Assembly (NCBI GenBank): GCA_038147495.1
Contig: JAYQTT010000017.1
Location: 1 to 61,922, forward strand
Length of the DNA stretch: 61,922 nucleotides
Source: MED-G116 sp038147495
Lineage (GTDB): Bacteria > Pseudomonadota > Alphaproteobacteria > Puniceispirillales > Puniceispirillaceae
Direction: 5' to 3'
This document shows positions 61,843 to 61,922 of the stretch, one piece after another. Under the pieces are notes generated by a model. The model was not told where the DNA came from and made no database searches. It was given only the letters and a program-made list of their open reading frames with translations. Position 1 is the stretch's first letter. Every line of letters starts with the position of its first letter. The position numbers were made by a program, and so were the translations under genes.

Positions 61843-61922
61843 CTACCGCTTGGATTTCTTGTCGGCCGCATGCCCGTAATAGGTACGGGTTGGCGCGAAC
61901 TCACCAAATTTATGCCCAACCA
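61843..61922 (-). CDS. rpsS: 30S ribosomal protein S19, C-terminal end only
   Basis: The last about 25 codons before the TAG at 61843-61845 read VGHKFGEFAPTRTYYGHAAD followed by KKSKR, the S19 C-terminus. The gene continues beyond the right edge. S19 binds the head of the small subunit with S13. Confidence 0.95.
   Translation of the reverse strand, partial: VGHKFGEFAPTRTYYGHAADKKSKR

Noticed and set aside
1..61922. CRISPR arrays, insertion sequences or prophage genes
   Set aside because: No spaced direct repeats, transposase or phage protein was seen anywhere in the window.

Overview
The window is a chromosome segment of an alphaproteobacterium. The evidence is gene content and order: a GlnE/GlnK/Amt nitrogen module, a glyoxylate-cycle regulator of the RamB/ScfR kind beside isocitrate lyase, a DUF1489 protein, an ATP12 chaperone homologue and a cytochrome c'. 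The rarA-crcB-rluC-ATP12 run lies directly downstream of rplQ. The mix, with moderate GC and many small transport and C1/C2 metabolism genes, resembles marine SAR116-type bacteria (Candidatus Puniceispirillum relatives). That assignment is inference and rests on no search.

Layout. 1-4737 (minus): rlmE-guaB-rsmB-guaA, purine (GMP) synthesis plus two rRNA methyltransferases; guaA runs off the left edge and rsmB carries a frameshift. 4738-11829 (plus): a 17-bp tandem repeat, a MATE exporter, glnE, an MFS transporter, a secreted nuclease and a small protein. 11853-15424 (minus): DUF1489, the Mg transporter mgtE and the ScfR/RamB-type regulator, divergent from aceA (15739-17055). 17201-19473 (minus): glycerate kinase and hydroxypyruvate reductase, overlapping by 4 bp. 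19662-21369 (minus): amt (frameshifted) and glnK. 21593-30774: LysR, beta-carbonic anhydrase, small genes, a cupin/class V aminotransferase pair, pgi with a RNase-H-like partner, a renalase-like flavoprotein and cytochrome c'. 30916-33932 (plus): an AEC permease, a DUF1330 protein and both subunits of an aconitase-X dehydratase. 34096-36212: three unrecognised proteins. 36313-38089 (plus): methyltransferase, a second DUF1330 protein and an SDR. 38204-40616: a persulfide-dioxygenase-like metallo-beta-lactamase, then a DUF4396 membrane protein divergent from a CueR-like MerR regulator with a CueR-type operator between them. 40719-47103: TPR protein, pirin, MntP-like and EamA transporters, an incomplete tRNA-Leu(GAG), ureidoglycine aminohydrolase and lipB. 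47134-51045 (minus): an unknown protein, ATP12, rluC, crcB and rarA. 51138-61922 (minus): the S10/spc/alpha ribosomal operons from rpsS (partial) to rplQ, with secY, adk and rpoA.

How it works together. One theme is carbon flow through glyoxylate: isocitrate lyase makes glyoxylate, and hydroxypyruvate reductase plus glycerate kinase feed the glyoxylate/serine/glycerate branch to phosphoglycerate. Nitrogen sensing (glnE, glnK, amt) and growth functions (ribosome, GMP synthesis) make up most of the rest. The most interesting candidate is the CueR-like regulator facing a DUF4396 gene across a near-consensus CueR operator. It suggests that this uncharacterised membrane family handles copper. Two genes (rsmB, amt) are broken by one-base shifts inside homopolymer runs, which may be sequencing errors rather than real lesions.
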